This document shows positions 10,532 to 22,265 of a DNA stretch of 64,000 nt, piece by piece (within the stretch, counting starts at the first letter, position 1; every line of letters starts with the position of its first letter). The notes under the pieces are model-generated. The model did no database searches. It was given only the letters and a program-made list of their open reading frames with translations, and was not told where the DNA came from. Made by a program: the position numbers and the translations under genes. The DNA comes from Plantago major. Taxonomy: Eukaryota; Streptophyta; Magnoliopsida; Lamiales; Plantaginaceae. The stretch spans positions 56,669,177-56,733,176 of the forward strand of contig CM048839.1 of assembly GCA_026545765.1 (NCBI GenBank). The letters are read 5' to 3'.

Positions 10532-13513
10532 CAGAGCAAGTAACACTTAAGCATATTGAAGATGCTCTGATGAGTGGTAAATTAGTGTTGGAGGATACTA
10601 CCAATGCCTCAACACTTAAAAGTTTGTCCCAAGCAGATCTGGATAGGCCCTATACTGCATCACCTTTACCATCCGGATCAAAATCACCACAACAGCCACA
10701 AGTGGATGTTGAAATGGTACTTGAGTTACAACATGAGATTCCAGCATTTTTCAATGCTGAAGAAATTTCTGCAAGAGAGTAGGTTCCCCAACTCAATGAG
10801 AGGGATCAAGCTGAGACTTCCACTCAGAATGATAAAACAGGGGAGGCAACTGAGTCCCAAACTCAGGATAGGTCAGAAGTACCTCAAACTTCAAACAAAG
10901 AAGTGGTCCAAGAACAATAAGACCAACGCATGGAAACTTCACAAGTTCCAGAGACCAATCAGCCTGACATAGCTCAGGTAGCTGAGTGGTTTAACTCTTT
11001 ACTTGTGATAATTTATGCTTAAATCTTGTTACTTATTAAAAATTCTTTGTTTCAGGCTGAATTAGAAACACAAGAACAAGAGGAAGCTGCAAAGCTTGCC
11101 TCAGAGACTGAGAAGGAGGCTCCCACAGCCTCACCACTTAAGGAATCTGAGCCTGTGCTCCAAGTGAAAGATAGTTCCTTAAGATATTACTTTTCAGATA
11201 TTTGTTTATACACTTGACTAATTACGTGATTGTTTCTAATAGGCTCCAACTGAGAAGAAGAATGATGAGGCTGAGAAGCCTAGCTCATCAGAGAATCAAC
11301 CAGAGACTCACAAAGTCTCTGAGGAACAAGAATCTGAGCCTTCTATTGAGAAGGTATATATCTCATATATCTATACTTCCCACACTGATACTCTGATCAT
11401 TTTTCTAAAATACTTAATACTTTCTACTTACAGGCTCAAAAAGAAGTAGAAGTTGCTGCGGATGTGCCACCTAAATCCCCACAACCAATGGAAATTGATG
11501 AGGCCACCAACCTTCATCATATGAGAGAATTCCAGAAAATGCACAAGTTTCTGAGAGACAAACATCTCAGCCTCCTACTGTGGAGGTAATTGACATCTCA
11601 GATATCAAATTGTCTAATTATTTCTCTTAATAAATATCTAAGTGTTATGATATCTTTATTTTCAGGTTCAAAAAGAAAGAGAGGATGCTGAGGATCAGAT
11701 TTCCAAGTCTCCTTCCTCACACCCATATATCTGAGGCACCTGGAACCTCAGTAGTCCAACCATCTGAGCCTGTTGTTGTTGCACAGGTAACACAGATACT
11801 TGACTACTCTAAAACCCAGATATCTACTAAAGTTTTGAAACTAACTCAAAACTCTCTCTTTCAGGCTCAAGCTAGTGCCACAGTGGTCCCTGAAGTTTCA
11901 GACAAGGACCCACTTCCATTTTTCAAGGATTAGACTCTGCCAAAGCATCTCAAGTGCTTCACGAAATGGCAGAGACTCAGATGCTCTGATTTTGCTGAAA
12001 TAACAAGGGTCACTAATCACGCTACTCGAAGAGAAAGAGAATTTGACCTTGAAAACTATGTCCATGCAATGTTCCCAACAGAGCAATACTCTTTTACTAC
12101 TTTAATGCATAAGGACTTCATCAAGGAAGTGGCACACAAGCTCATTCAAACCTTTGAAAAGGCAGATGGTCAGACCAGAATGCAAATGGCATTCAAGCCA
12201 GTCTTGCCCAAGACTCTACAAATCATACCCTCTGAGCAAGAGGAAGTAAATGGGCAAATGATCACTATTCCAGAAGTGATCAATCTGGTCTCTGAAGATG
12301 AAGAAGAGAAGGAGACAGATGAAAATGATTATGAAGAACCTCCTTCTGACCATCACAAGGATGAGGATGATAAGAAGGATGATAATGATGCCCCTGCACC
12401 AAGGACAGGAGGGATTGCACAAGGAAACAATGCCTCAGTTGCTGAAAAGCACACTGAGGGGACTTCAGAATTCCCCTCCTCCATCTCCTCAGTGATCTAC
12501 CCATCCCTCTCCCCAACAAAAAGACACTACTGGACAAGTAGTGGAGCACTCTGAGGATAACACTCAGAAGATATTGGATGTACAAGCCATAGTTGATCAA
12601 CTCAAACAACTGTTGGAGGAAGAACAATAGCTAAATCTTCAATTGGAAGAAAAGATAGCTGAATCCAAAGAAAAGCTCCAAAAGATTGAAGACCTTACTG
12701 TCAAGGAAATGTAAGCTTATGCAGAAATTAAGGAACTCCGGCTTGCCGTTTAGGCAATTGCTGAGGAATTAGATGCTGAGCAAGCATCTGAAGACAAGCA
12801 TGATGCCAAGGCTGCATTACTAAAAGATGTACCATCCTCCTCCACACTGAAAGGAAAGAAGCCCATCATTGATATGGTTGTCGGGCTACAAAATATTGAT
12901 GAAGATGCCCAAGAGGATGAAGATCACTAGGATGAAGACTCAGATGATGAGAACCTTGGCCGATCATGCCAATGATCATTTGGGAGTTTCTCACTTAAAG
13001 AAGAAGCTGATTGCTCATCAAAGCTTCAGTAAGGCACCAAATCTCAACTCCCATGATTACATGGCTAGATACAAGGTTTTGGCAACTCTAAGAAAGGATT
13101 TGTCTCAGCAAAATGAAGAAGTGATTGCATCAGTCACTGCTGAAATGAAGAAGTTCACTGAGTTAATCACTCAGAGAACAACAAGCTTGGTCATTTCTCA
13201 GAGAGACCTAGGCATGGTAAGGGATGATGACAAAAATCTTGCTGAAAAGGCCCTCAATGAGGCTAGCTATGCTGCTGGAAAGCAGATGCTACTCAAGGCC
13301 CACTGACAGAGCTCACTAATAAGGAAACAAGACTTATCAAACAAAATAAGGAGCTCAAGGCTGAATTGCAAAAGTTAGTTGCTGCCTACAACTATCTGCA
13401 AGGGAGTTTTGAGTCACTCAAAGAATCCTTTGTGATACTTAGTCAGTCAAGAATGACTACGGGGGAAGAATATCAAGGACAGGGGGAAGGATCTGGTGCT
13501 CAGAAAGGAAGAG
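10532..13513 (+). mobile_element. Copia copy A, piece 2: middle of the accessory gene
   Basis: This piece continues piece 1 and matches 34397-37285 of element B in order. It contains the Gln/Glu/Ser/Thr-rich linker, the row of short intron-like AT-rich units between about 10975 and 11860, and the segment with MFPTEQYSFTTLMHKDFIKE and an acidic VINLVSEDEEE motif near 12270-12300. After that come aspartate- and glutamate-rich stretches and a helical segment ending in a GEEYQGQGEG-like region. Its right end is where element E is inserted, with duplication aagag at 13509-13513. The copy is broken in several places. The match with B and C shows the order of modules is a family trait, not a local rearrangement. 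Confidence 0.85.
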
Positions 13514-14263
13514 TGAAAATGTATGGACCGGGATTTGGTATAGGATAGACAAGTGTATACAATGAATACTATAGAGTAGTATCTTCGATATACTGTATTA
13601 AACAGTGTATATAACAAGTCAAACACTTATACTAATCAAAATAACCAAAGAGCACTATTACTTAGTGTCTTTGATATAGAAAGAAACAGTGTATTTAAAC
13701 TACAGAATTTAAACACACAAGTAGAATAGCAACAGCGGAAAAGTAAAAGTGACTTAGTGTATTCTGTACACCTAAGAACACTATCAGAAAGTGTCTTCAA
13801 TATACTGAATTGAGTAGAGTAATAACTAGAACAGTAAATTACTCTAACACACTACTAATCTACTGAACAAGATAAGTACACAGCACAAAGTAAAGACACC
13901 ATGTTTGGGTTTTCTAGAAGGTTAATATATTATAACCTTCCGAGCCTTATAGACAAATGTAACTCACTACAATAATGAATTACAAGGACACTCCACAGGT
14001 TAATTACATAAATCCAAGCTATGGATGAATAACCTACTGAATTGACACACAATTCTACTCTAGCACCAACTAGATTGAAGCTTAGATGAATATCAAGGCC
14101 GTGTAGTGAATACACTCAGAACGGCTGTATGAACTCGTACTTTGGGTGAACTACGACTAGCTTCTTATATAGGTTTACAACCCTAGACGCTAGATGGTAA
14201 GTTCCTACATCTTTGATTTCTTTTCTTCTTGTTTCAGCCGCCAGTCATATACTTGGAATATTC

Positions 14264-15315
14264 GACTACTTCATTTTCCTTTCTTCTTTGTAAACTCTAA
14301 AGCATTGATTGAGTAGCTCAATCAATGGTGGTTATACAAGATTGTTAGTTTCTTGATAGATACAGAAGAAGAAAACAAAGAATGTTGAAGCTGTGGAACA
14401 AGAGATTGCTTCTCCACTCCTTGAGGGAGTTGCCATTTTCGGGAAAGAGCTCGCTCGCTAAAGCTACTAATGACTTCATATTACTGCGTGGTCTAAGCTC
14501 ACAGAGTGGTAGCATGACTGCTACTGCTAGTACAGGGGATTCTGCAGCTAAAATATATGCACCGTTTTCGATATTCAAGGGCTAAGTTGCACTGGCTGCC
14601 GAACCAATGCTGCTGAAATTTGTTAAACTGGAATCTGGAGCTGGTTTCAAAGTAGAACGCAGTGGTGGCATTTTGTTGACATTCCGCCCTGCTATTGGTG
14701 AGTGCAAGTATGATTCTGAGAAGAGCCAGAAATTCGCTTTGTCAGCAACAGAGGTTGGATCCATTATCAGTCTGGGCCCTAATGGCTCCTGTGAATTTTT
14801 CCATGACCCTGCAATGAAGACGGTAATGCAGGCTAAATTAATAAGAAATTATCAATCAGAGCACATGCTGATGGCAGTGAATATATGTTTTCTCTCAATG
14901 TTGTCGACAATACCCTCAAAAAGACCGATCGGATTACTGTACCAATTACTACTGCTGAATATGAGGTCCTTAGAACCGCTTTCAGCTATGTTTTGCCCAA
15001 TATCATGGGATGGAACCAATACACTAATCCGCAACTTCCGCGAAGTAGCAATCAGAATCTACCAAAACCAGCTGGAGAACTTGAAGGCACTGAGTGGGAA
15101 TGAACTGTTGATGTTGCCATTGTCAATTTTCTGTAGAAGGATTGGTTAACCTAGTAATATTCCAGCTTTCAGTTCTCATTATTCACCTATGAAACAAATG
15201 GTCGCCATGTGAAGTTTGTGGTCAAGTACTTGGCAAACTTTTTCATCTGCTGGCATTGGTATGACGTTCCTTCTAATTTTGGTCAGTAATGGATGCGCTT
15301 ATTAAAAAAAAAAAA
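14264..15315 (+). pseudogene. WHY2: WHIRLY2 processed pseudogene
   Basis: WHIRLY proteins are plant single-stranded-DNA-binding proteins; WHY2 acts in mitochondria, protecting organelle DNA from error-prone repair. From ATG 14382 the reading has a leader of about 55 residues rich in Arg, Ser and Leu (a likely mitochondrial presequence), then the Whirly domain: APFSIFKG, FRPAIGE(C)[30 protein letters not shown], and later [18 protein letters not shown] with a tail ending TEWE. The conserved KGKAAL motif is destroyed by an in-frame stop at about 14583, and the frame shifts near 14835-14850 in the segment that normally reads SNAGQVRK. No intron interrupts the frame although plant WHY genes have several. 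A 12-base A tract at 15304-15315 follows a short 3' UTR-like stretch. Flanking copies of ATATACTT ... AATATTC (14247-14263; 15315-15336) look like a target duplication. These features point to LINE-driven retroposition. The identity as WHY2 is strong; the parent locus is not in this window. Confidence 0.88.
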
Positions 15316-15391
15316 TATACTTTGTCTCCAATATTCAGATTTCCTAAGCATATATCCTCAAAACTTTATCGCATATTCTCTTGGTCTCCAA

Positions 15392-15420
15392 CTAGTTTAT
15401 GGCCCGTCGATACTCGACGG
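15392..15420 (-). terminator. Helitron 3' end: hairpin plus CTAG
   Basis: The arms CCGTCGA (15404-15410) and TCGACGG (15414-15420) are a perfect 7-bp inverted repeat with a 3-base loop. Eight bases separate the hairpin from the terminal CTAG at 15392-15395. In Helitrons this hairpin is thought to act as the signal that ends rolling-circle transfer. Confidence 0.85.
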
Positions 15421-15505
15421 TTATAGTGAAAAGATAATAAGCATATGGAACTCTACAATTACTACAATACCATTTTCAGTTTGCAATGGAGCATTTGTTA
15501 TACAA

Positions 15506-15838
15506 AACTCAACTTTAGTTGAGCCATACAATCGATCATGTTTGCCACTCGACTTTAATCGAATCAGAACAGTATCCGTTTTTAATCAACATACTATTCA
15601 CAACCCAATTAAATTTTCTCTCTCTACCTATTTTTTTACCCCACTTTACTTTTTCGTTTATTATACCAACCTTAAATAAATCAAATAAACTTAAAACCAA
15701 TCAAATAATTTTAAAAACTCTTACACACATCTTTTCACTCTTAGTCTCTTACACACTTTATATAATAACCCTATAAAACTTATAAAATTTTAATACTATC
15801 TCAATCACAATTATTCACAACTGAATTAAAGTTGAGTT
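15506..15838. repeat. MITE-like element inside the Helitron
   Basis: The ends AACTCAACTTTAGTTGAG (15506-15523) and the complement of 15821-15838 match at 16 of 18 positions. The 333-bp body is AT-rich and has no coding capacity. I see no clear target duplication, so the family is not named. It may be a miniature DNA transposon that landed in the Helitron, or a Helitron-internal inverted repeat. Confidence 0.45.
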
Positions 15839-15842
15839 ACTA

Positions 15843-18149
15843 TTCATTTGTTAATGGTATGTTAAAGTCGTATGCCAAAAGGTTTACAAACATATTCACA
15901 TTTTACAGTTCCGTGAAAATTGTATAAGCCATTACCATCAACAAAAGCTCATACGAAAACAACACATACATGTGACTCGATAAAAGTATTTTGAACGTGT
16001 CATGTTATAACCAGCTCGTTGCGAACCCGCACAATACCCGTTCAAAGTAATGGCGTCCGGGTTGGGTATATGCCCCACCCATTCCATACCAGTGAAATGG
16101 GATCCAAACCCGACCTAACTCGAAAAAAAGATTATGATTATTTTAGTGAAATAATGAATATTTGTAGCGGTGGGTGAGGCCTTGTGGATAGGAGTGTGTC
16201 CCGACCCCAAAAAGAAGTAATTTTTATCAAAACACGTGAAAAGTTAAGTTAGGGAACTATTGATATTTATTGGGAATCGGAAGACCTGCCCCTACCCCAT
16301 CTCCTTGAAAAACATGTCACTGAAACATTTGAAAATGTATGTTGATTTGTGATATAATAATATATTTTAGGCCACCCATCTAATTCGTCCAACCAACCCC
16401 CACCCCCCGCCCCCCAAAAAAAATCACAGGGATAGTGTAAAAAAATGATGTAGTGAAATAATAATTTAATTTTTGGGGCAGGGTGCACACTCACCCACCT
16501 AAAAGAAATTTCAGCGTAACATGTTAATTAATGAAACTAAAATGTTCTATTGTTAAAAAAAAAAAAAAGAATGTTCACTTGAATAACCGTTAATAATTGT
16601 TTTTCCAATACACTACTAAACATGAAAACTCATTAATCTTTCTTTTTCAACCCCATCTGAACATGTGATTAGTACTTTGAATTACATATGCTCTTACAAA
16701 AAAAAAGTCAAACTAAACATAACCCTTTAGTCCATGTGGAGAGATTTGTCTCAAAGATTAAGAAATGCCATAACTAAAAAAAAAAAAAAAACTTATTGTG
16801 TGTTGGAGGTGGAATGTAATTCAAAACTTTCCACTGTTAGATGATGAAACTCATCGTCAGATTGATGCCGATGCTGGAATTACTTGTCAATTTTGGTTCC
16901 TTGGTCACTTACAAGGGATTAGTATGTTAAGGTTTTCTATAAATCTTCAAATTTGTTTATACCCATTTGTTTGTTGTTTACCTTTTCTATAGTCTCTTAA
17001 TTTATTTTTGTTTTTCATTTTTTTCTAATTATGAGGCATGCCGCGATGATAAAAGTCTAGTGACAATACAAAGTGAAGGACAATGTTTGTCATATTAGGT
17101 ACAATTCGGCTAATCATTCTTGTTCAAGTTATGTAAATCAATATAAGCTTACCCGTGTGATCCTTGTTCGAATTCTATAGATCTAAACAATGCCATTGTA
17201 TACTTTACTTCTAATAATAAATATAAAAGGGATGACAAAATAAATTAATCGAGAAAATAAGATTGTCTAATTAACTTCCTTGTAAACAACGTTAGTGTTG
17301 GTCGTGGTGTCAGTGATAATCCTTCTTCATTCAGTACCATATCACTGAGTCTTTTTTTCATGGTAGTAGAAATTGTAAAATACGAATTACAAATGGTAGA
17401 TATGTCTTTAATGGGTAAGGAACTTAGGATCCAACCCAACCCGAGCCCACTCAGGACCCGACGGGTTGATAACATAGTATATTTTATATGTGGTAATCTA
17501 CCCATACCTGACATATTAGTTAGTAACATGTACATATATTTTTTTTAATCCTCGAATCCGAACCAAAATAAAAATACAAAAGTGTATAACGCAATTAAAT
17601 GTACTTTTTACATGCATGTTACAATGGTTTTTTTGCACCTCCAAGGATAAATGTACTTTTTTACTTACTGAACTATAAAATGTTGCTGTTTGAGTCTTGT
17701 TACAGATGTATGGAACGGGTTCGATTGTATGCCTAACTCGGACGTGAACATCATTATTATGAACGGGTTTCGATGCGGGTTGGATAGAACCCGACCGATT
17801 TTAAAGTAAAATGACGAATATCAGTTTAGTAAGATATAGGTCGACATGAGCTCAACAATGTGAATTCCAATAATTGTACGTTTATTAGTCAAGTATGAAT
17901 TGATCGAACAATACCAATCCCACTCACCTAAACTGGCACCACCTAGAGAACTTCTTTTTCTTCTTTCTAACCACATTTTTTCTTTCTTGATATTTACCCA
18001 AATTATCATTAAATAGTCATTTTTTACTCAATCATTATTCCAAACCACACGAAAGAATCCCGTTGAATCTTTTCAAATTTATTTCTTGAAAATAAATGCA
18101 TGATGAATTTTTTAGGAAAACATTGTGAATACATTATTTTCCATGCACG
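15843..18149. other. Helitron interior, left part: AT-rich, no gene recognised
   Basis: The stretch contains several A or T runs and three patches rich in CCCGAC or CGGGTT words (around 16020-16120, 17400-17470 and 17700-17800) that look like decayed pieces of one repeat. No convincing coding exon, captured gene or RNA gene was found on either strand. Confidence 0.5.
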
Positions 18150-18385
18150 GAGTAGTAGCTTTTGTCGGACCGCTAGGACCATGCACCATTGTTTGCAACA
18201 ACCTCGTATAACACAGGATTGGTGTCTTTGTCGGGCTGCTCATCACATATATAGTCATTAATGTGTCGTTTACTTATATCATCATCCTCAACTTTAAGAA
18301 AGACTAATATGTAGGCATGTAAGAGACCTTGCTTTTGAAACTCGATGGTGTATATAACTGAGAAAATGAATGACATACAACACAT
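18150..18385 (-). pseudogene. Helitron Rep (Helitron_like_N) fragment
   Basis: Read from 18385 downward the product is IYTIEFQKQGLLHAYILVFL, then a hinge with DDISKRHINDYI, QPDKDTNPVLYEVV. After a frameshift near 18185-18175 it continues MVHGPSGP. The second Helitron remnant at 49510-49720 has the same order: VYTIEFKKRGLPHVHIL, IDDFI, IPDKDLNLLLYKAV, MVHGPCGP. The second histidine of the HUH motif is replaced (HAY instead of HVH), so the relaxase would be inactive even if expressed. The fragment lies on the same strand as the Helitron that contains it, so it is probably a relic of that element's own Rep. Confidence 0.8.
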
Positions 18386-18399
18386 GTCACCAAGTTTAG

Positions 18400-19974
18400 A
18401 TAGAAATATACGAATTTAAAAACATGGAAGTTTCAACCAATCGTGATCAATTTAGACTTGTAACTTTATAAGGATACTTAGGTGGACCAATATTTAGACC
18501 CACCTATAAAGACCTATTTGGACCAAGAATTGGAGTTGTTGATTGGCAAGGGTATGGGCCTCTCTATTTATTTAAGATTCTCGAACACGACTAATATCGT
18601 ACTCCATGCGTTCTGTATAATTTCACACATTTGTCATTTTTAATCGTATCATAGAACTTCATACATTACTACCTCCGTCCCCTGCATACATTTTTAATCG
18701 TCCACATAAATTCATACATTAATTAAAAAAGGAAGCTACCTCACACCCAACAAAAATAATAAACTATTTCAATTTTAAGCACAAATTAAACATATTTCCA
18801 CTAAAATAAAAAAACCCTGATGTAGGAAGGTACCACAACCAAATAATTAAAAAATCATACTGTTACATCTTTTTACCTATTTTTCATACACTCCCACCAA
18901 AAGTATACATTTTTACCACTTTGTCATGGATTATCATTTATTTAAGTATTTCACCATCCTAATCTACATAATAGACTTCATGAGTTACATTCGATTTATC
19001 CAAAATAACCCTCACACCGTTGGTGTAATTTTATTTCTTCTTTTTTAGTGATGCACCCTAAATTTACATTAAATGGAAAATATCATAAAATATGGAAAAT
19101 TACAAATTACTCCCTACATCACGCGGAACTTCATACTTTTCAAGTTTTTAGCCTTTTCACATAACTTCGTACATTACCCAAAAAAAAAAAATGAAATTAC
19201 CAGCACACACTCAACGAATAATAATCAATCTTAATTTACACACAAATTACACATTTTTTCACTAATTAATAAATACATTTTTCCACCTTATTTTTAATCT
19301 TTCAGTACTTTAACTTTTAGCCTAAAACTATACGCAATTCTATTGTACGAAGTTTCTTCGGGATGGCTGGATAATATTCTTGCAAAATAGCACACGTATA
19401 TATATCGAACAATAATATTTAGATGGTAGGAAGGTCTATAATTATCCACACACGTCAACCTTTCATTTAATTTTTCATTCTTTTTCATATATTGTGACAA
19501 TCTCATCCTCATCCTTCTTCCCTTCAACCTTTTCATCCCCTTTCTTCTCCTTCATAGTTTTCTTTGTTTTCCCGCTTCTTTTACTTCCACTTACTCCCTA
19601 CTAAAAAAAATAATTAAAAAAATAAAAAATTGAAAAAATAAAAGTGCAAATTTAATAAAACTTATTTTAACAACTTGACCCTTTTCCTTTTAATTTTAAT
19701 TCATTTTAAGTCGGGAACTTGTCTTAAGAATTTAGATAAAATATGAATCACAAATTTTCGATGGACCTGTATTAGTAAGGGAACTGAGGGATGGACCTAT
19801 ATTCTTAAATATTAACGTGTTAAATATTATAAATAGTATTTTATGAGTGAATATTTTATGTCTTCTAATTAAATATTATTTTACATTATCAACTATTTTA
19901 CATTGAACATCAATATTTTAAAGAAAACATTAATTAATTTTTGACAAAACTTCATTCTTAGTTTCTGACTATAA
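18400..19974. other. Helitron interior, middle: AT-rich, no gene recognised
   Basis: Near 18665 there is CTACCTCCGTCCCCTGC, which resembles one end of a Stowaway-type MITE, but I could not find a matching inverted end. The remainder has repeated words such as ACTTCATACATT and ACACAAATTA. No reading frame of note. Confidence 0.4.
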
Positions 19975-19980
19975 TAATAA

Positions 19981-20228
19981 TGTTTGTCGATCAGTTACAT
20001 AAAAGTTTTTGAAATTGAATATATTTATAATTATTTTTGGTTAATTTTATGAATTAAAATATATCAGGACTATAGTATAGCAAACTAAAATTCTAAAATA
20101 ATAATGTTTGTCGATCAGTTAAATGAAAGTTTTTGAAATTGAATATATTTGTAATTATTTGTGGTTAGTTTTATGAATTAAAAATATATCAGGACTATAG
20201 TATAACAAACTAAAATTCTAAAATGCAT
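19981..20228. repeat. Tandem duplication, two units of about 124 bp
   Basis: TGTTTGTCGATCAGTTA begins at 19981 and again at 20105. The two units then align through AGTTTTTGAAATTGAATATA and ATATCAGGACTATAGTATA with few differences. It lies inside the Helitron, near its 5' end. Confidence 0.85.
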
Positions 20229-21720
20229 CAAGCCGTTCTCAAGGGTATGATAATGTTTTTATACTAATTTCACTTTAAGTTTATTGTAATTTTATTAAGT
20301 AATTTTGATCAACACATTTTAAACTTACCTATAGCAATAAAAATTATATAGGCACCAACTTGATAATAAATCATATTTTTTATGCATTGAAATGTGGTTT
20401 ATAAAATAGGCTCACTTCATAGTTAAATAACATCTAATTCCCACCCATGGAAAGCTCCCTGCAGAATCATTTCCATGAAATCAGTGGACACAATTTACCA
20501 TAGATAGCTTTTACATGGCTGATAGAAGAATTGCAAAAGAAGAAACTAACAACTTAGCAAAAATAATTGATATGACACAATATAAATGCAAAATTATTTT
20601 TGTTTCTCAGGCTAATAACACATAATTGGAGTTAAATCTCTGGACCAATTAGAATAAAAGGACTGGCCAACTAATCAATGAAACGGACCAATCAGAACCC
20701 TTTATTTTACCAAATAATTAAATGATGTGGATAGCCTTAAATGGTTCCAAACCTTTTTTGCTTAATGTATTATATAGATAAGGAAATAATTCTTCTTTGA
20801 TCAGATTTTCTTTCCCACTTGGCTTCGAACTCTCTCTAGGTTTCAATTTCGAATCCCTTGACTTCTTTGAACCTGCACAATTAACCTAAAACCGTGGAAC
20901 TAGGTTAAGGTTAATTTAGGAACATATCGAACATGTACTAAAGTTGCAGTTCGAATAGATGTTGTGAAAACACTGTCGTAACACCTGTACTTTCTAACCT
21001 GTTTAATGTCCTAAATCAGATAACTCAACTTGGAAACTAGTGAAGTTGAATGAAGGCAAAATATAGTAACTCAAGTGTAATTACAAAGTGTAGTCTTAGT
21101 GTTGTGAAAACACTGACACAATTGCAGTCTTAGTGTTGTGAAAACACTGACTCAAACACTCAGGATAGAGAGAAAGAAAGATCTTTAGAAGGAAGGGTGG
21201 GTTAGGTTATAGGCTTGAGAGAGTTTAGCCTGGCATGTGAGCTTGTGTGGTGGAGGATCTGAGGGAATGAGTCTACGATGGATCTATCAGTCCACTCGAT
21301 TCAGAACAGCAACCTGAACCACACGTTAGTACACAAGATAGCTGCACAACACAGGAGAGTTAGAAAACACAAAATCTTCAAGGGTGAGATAATTTAAATT
21401 TAAGAAATAATTAGGTCTCATGGAACAATTTGATTCAAATCTGCATATTTCTTAAATAAAGTCGCCCAAAAGATTTTTTTCGCTCCCCCTGAACACTTAC
21501 CACACTCCCAAGACCTTAACCTATATGAGATGCAAATGCAGAGTGATTCACAAGATGCAAAGAAAGCAGTGTTGCAAATACACAGAGTAATCAATGGTGT
21601 TATCAGAACATCCAGGTGAACAGCTTCAAGTGAACTCATCAGAAAACTTTATAGTACAACTCAACAACCTTTTTAGTGCAAAAAACAACAGGGTGGTACT
21701 CTTATTTGATATGATTACAC

Positions 21721-21935
21721 ACTGAATGTAGGCAGCCTAAACCCTATACACCCCAGCAGTAAAACAAAATCTTCGGCAACACAGGTGAGCACATAGGACT
21801 GAATGCAGGCAGCCTGAACTCCATACACCTCAGTATCCCAATGCGTACTCATTTACTGTGTCACTTTTATAGAGATAACCTCAAGTCAGTACCAAGCACT
21901 GAATGCAGGCAACCGGAGCCCCATACACCCCAGTG
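21721..21935. repeat. Three copies of a 35-bp word
   Basis: Copies start at 21721, 21798 and 21898 and share ACTGAATGCAGGCAGCCTG followed by a CCATACACCCCAG-like end. The spacings of about 77 and 100 bp are uneven. They lie in the 3' non-coding part of element E; no function is evident. Confidence 0.8.
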
Positions 21936-22084
21936 TTAGTCCAGACTATATCTAGCTATCCCATCCAATCAAAACATGGGCACATTTATTTAGTCGAGGA
22001 GAGACCTTTTATTATTTCTTTCGGAGTAAACCACTATCAGTTGCACCAAGGATTATTAGAACCCACATAAAAACTCAGGTAATG

Positions 22085-22086
<2 letters not shown>

Positions 22087-22135
<49 letters not shown>
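22087..22135. repeat. (GA)n microsatellite
   Basis: An uninterrupted AG tract of about 24 units in the 3' non-coding region of element E. Confidence 0.97.
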
Positions 22136-22137
<2 letters not shown>

Positions 22138-22265
22138 AAGAAAACTAGTTAGGACCTAATGCAGACTTATACACAACAATCAGTCTACAGTGTTAGCCAG
22201 TGGTGTTATGGAAACACTTGAATTTCCAAACCTCAGACAACACACATACAAAGAGACTTCCTCAA

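Larger units (their letters stand above)
15392..20778 (-). mobile_element. Helitron, 5.4 kb, complete ends, minus strand
   Basis: On the minus strand the element starts TCTATATAATACATTAAG at 20778, a classic plant Helitron 5' end. It finishes with a hairpin (15420-15404) and CTAG (15395-15392). The host base before it is A and the one after is T, as Helitrons require, and there is no target duplication. The sister LTR of element E has the unfilled site, CCAATAAGG, at about 45157-45165, where the insertion point is exactly between A and T. The interior is AT-rich and holds one decayed Rep fragment, a MITE-like inverted repeat and a tandem duplication, but no helicase, so it is non-autonomous now. 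Confidence 0.88.
13514..21157 (-). repeat. 3' LTR of element E, interrupted by two insertions
   Basis: Three blocks match the right LTR in order: 13514-14263, 15316-15391 and 20779-21157. Between the blocks sit a processed pseudogene and a Helitron. Without them the LTR is about 1.2 kb. A block around 14155-14215 does not align with the matching place in the right LTR (about 44936-45050), although both sides do. The inner edge near 21157 is uncertain because the right LTR carries about a dozen further bases before the duplication. Confidence 0.8.
21158..22265 (-). other. 3' non-coding region of element E
   Basis: This lies between the end of the pol reading (ADLFTKPL near 22290-22267) and the left LTR. 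It contains a purine tract on the minus strand (CAGGGGGAGCG, about 21495-21482), which looks like a Copia polypurine tract but sits some 320 bp from the LTR edge. It also holds a threefold 35-bp repeat and a GA microsatellite. No gene is seen. Confidence 0.6.

Noticed and set aside
12216-12422. Small membrane protein on the minus strand with a long Ile/Leu run.
   Set aside because: It is the reverse reading of the acidic codon run in the accessory gene. Hydrophobicity is a by-product of GAA and GAT codons.
16020-17800. A known repeat family in the CCCGAC/CGGGTT-rich patches.
   Set aside because: The patches are too short and diverged to define ends or a family by eye.
18665-18690. Stowaway MITE (CTACCTCCGTCCC-like end).
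   Set aside because: No matching inverted end or TA duplication could be found nearby.
21721-21935. CRISPR-like array.
   Set aside because: Three uneven, imperfect repeats in a plant retroelement; no cas genes and no bacterial context.
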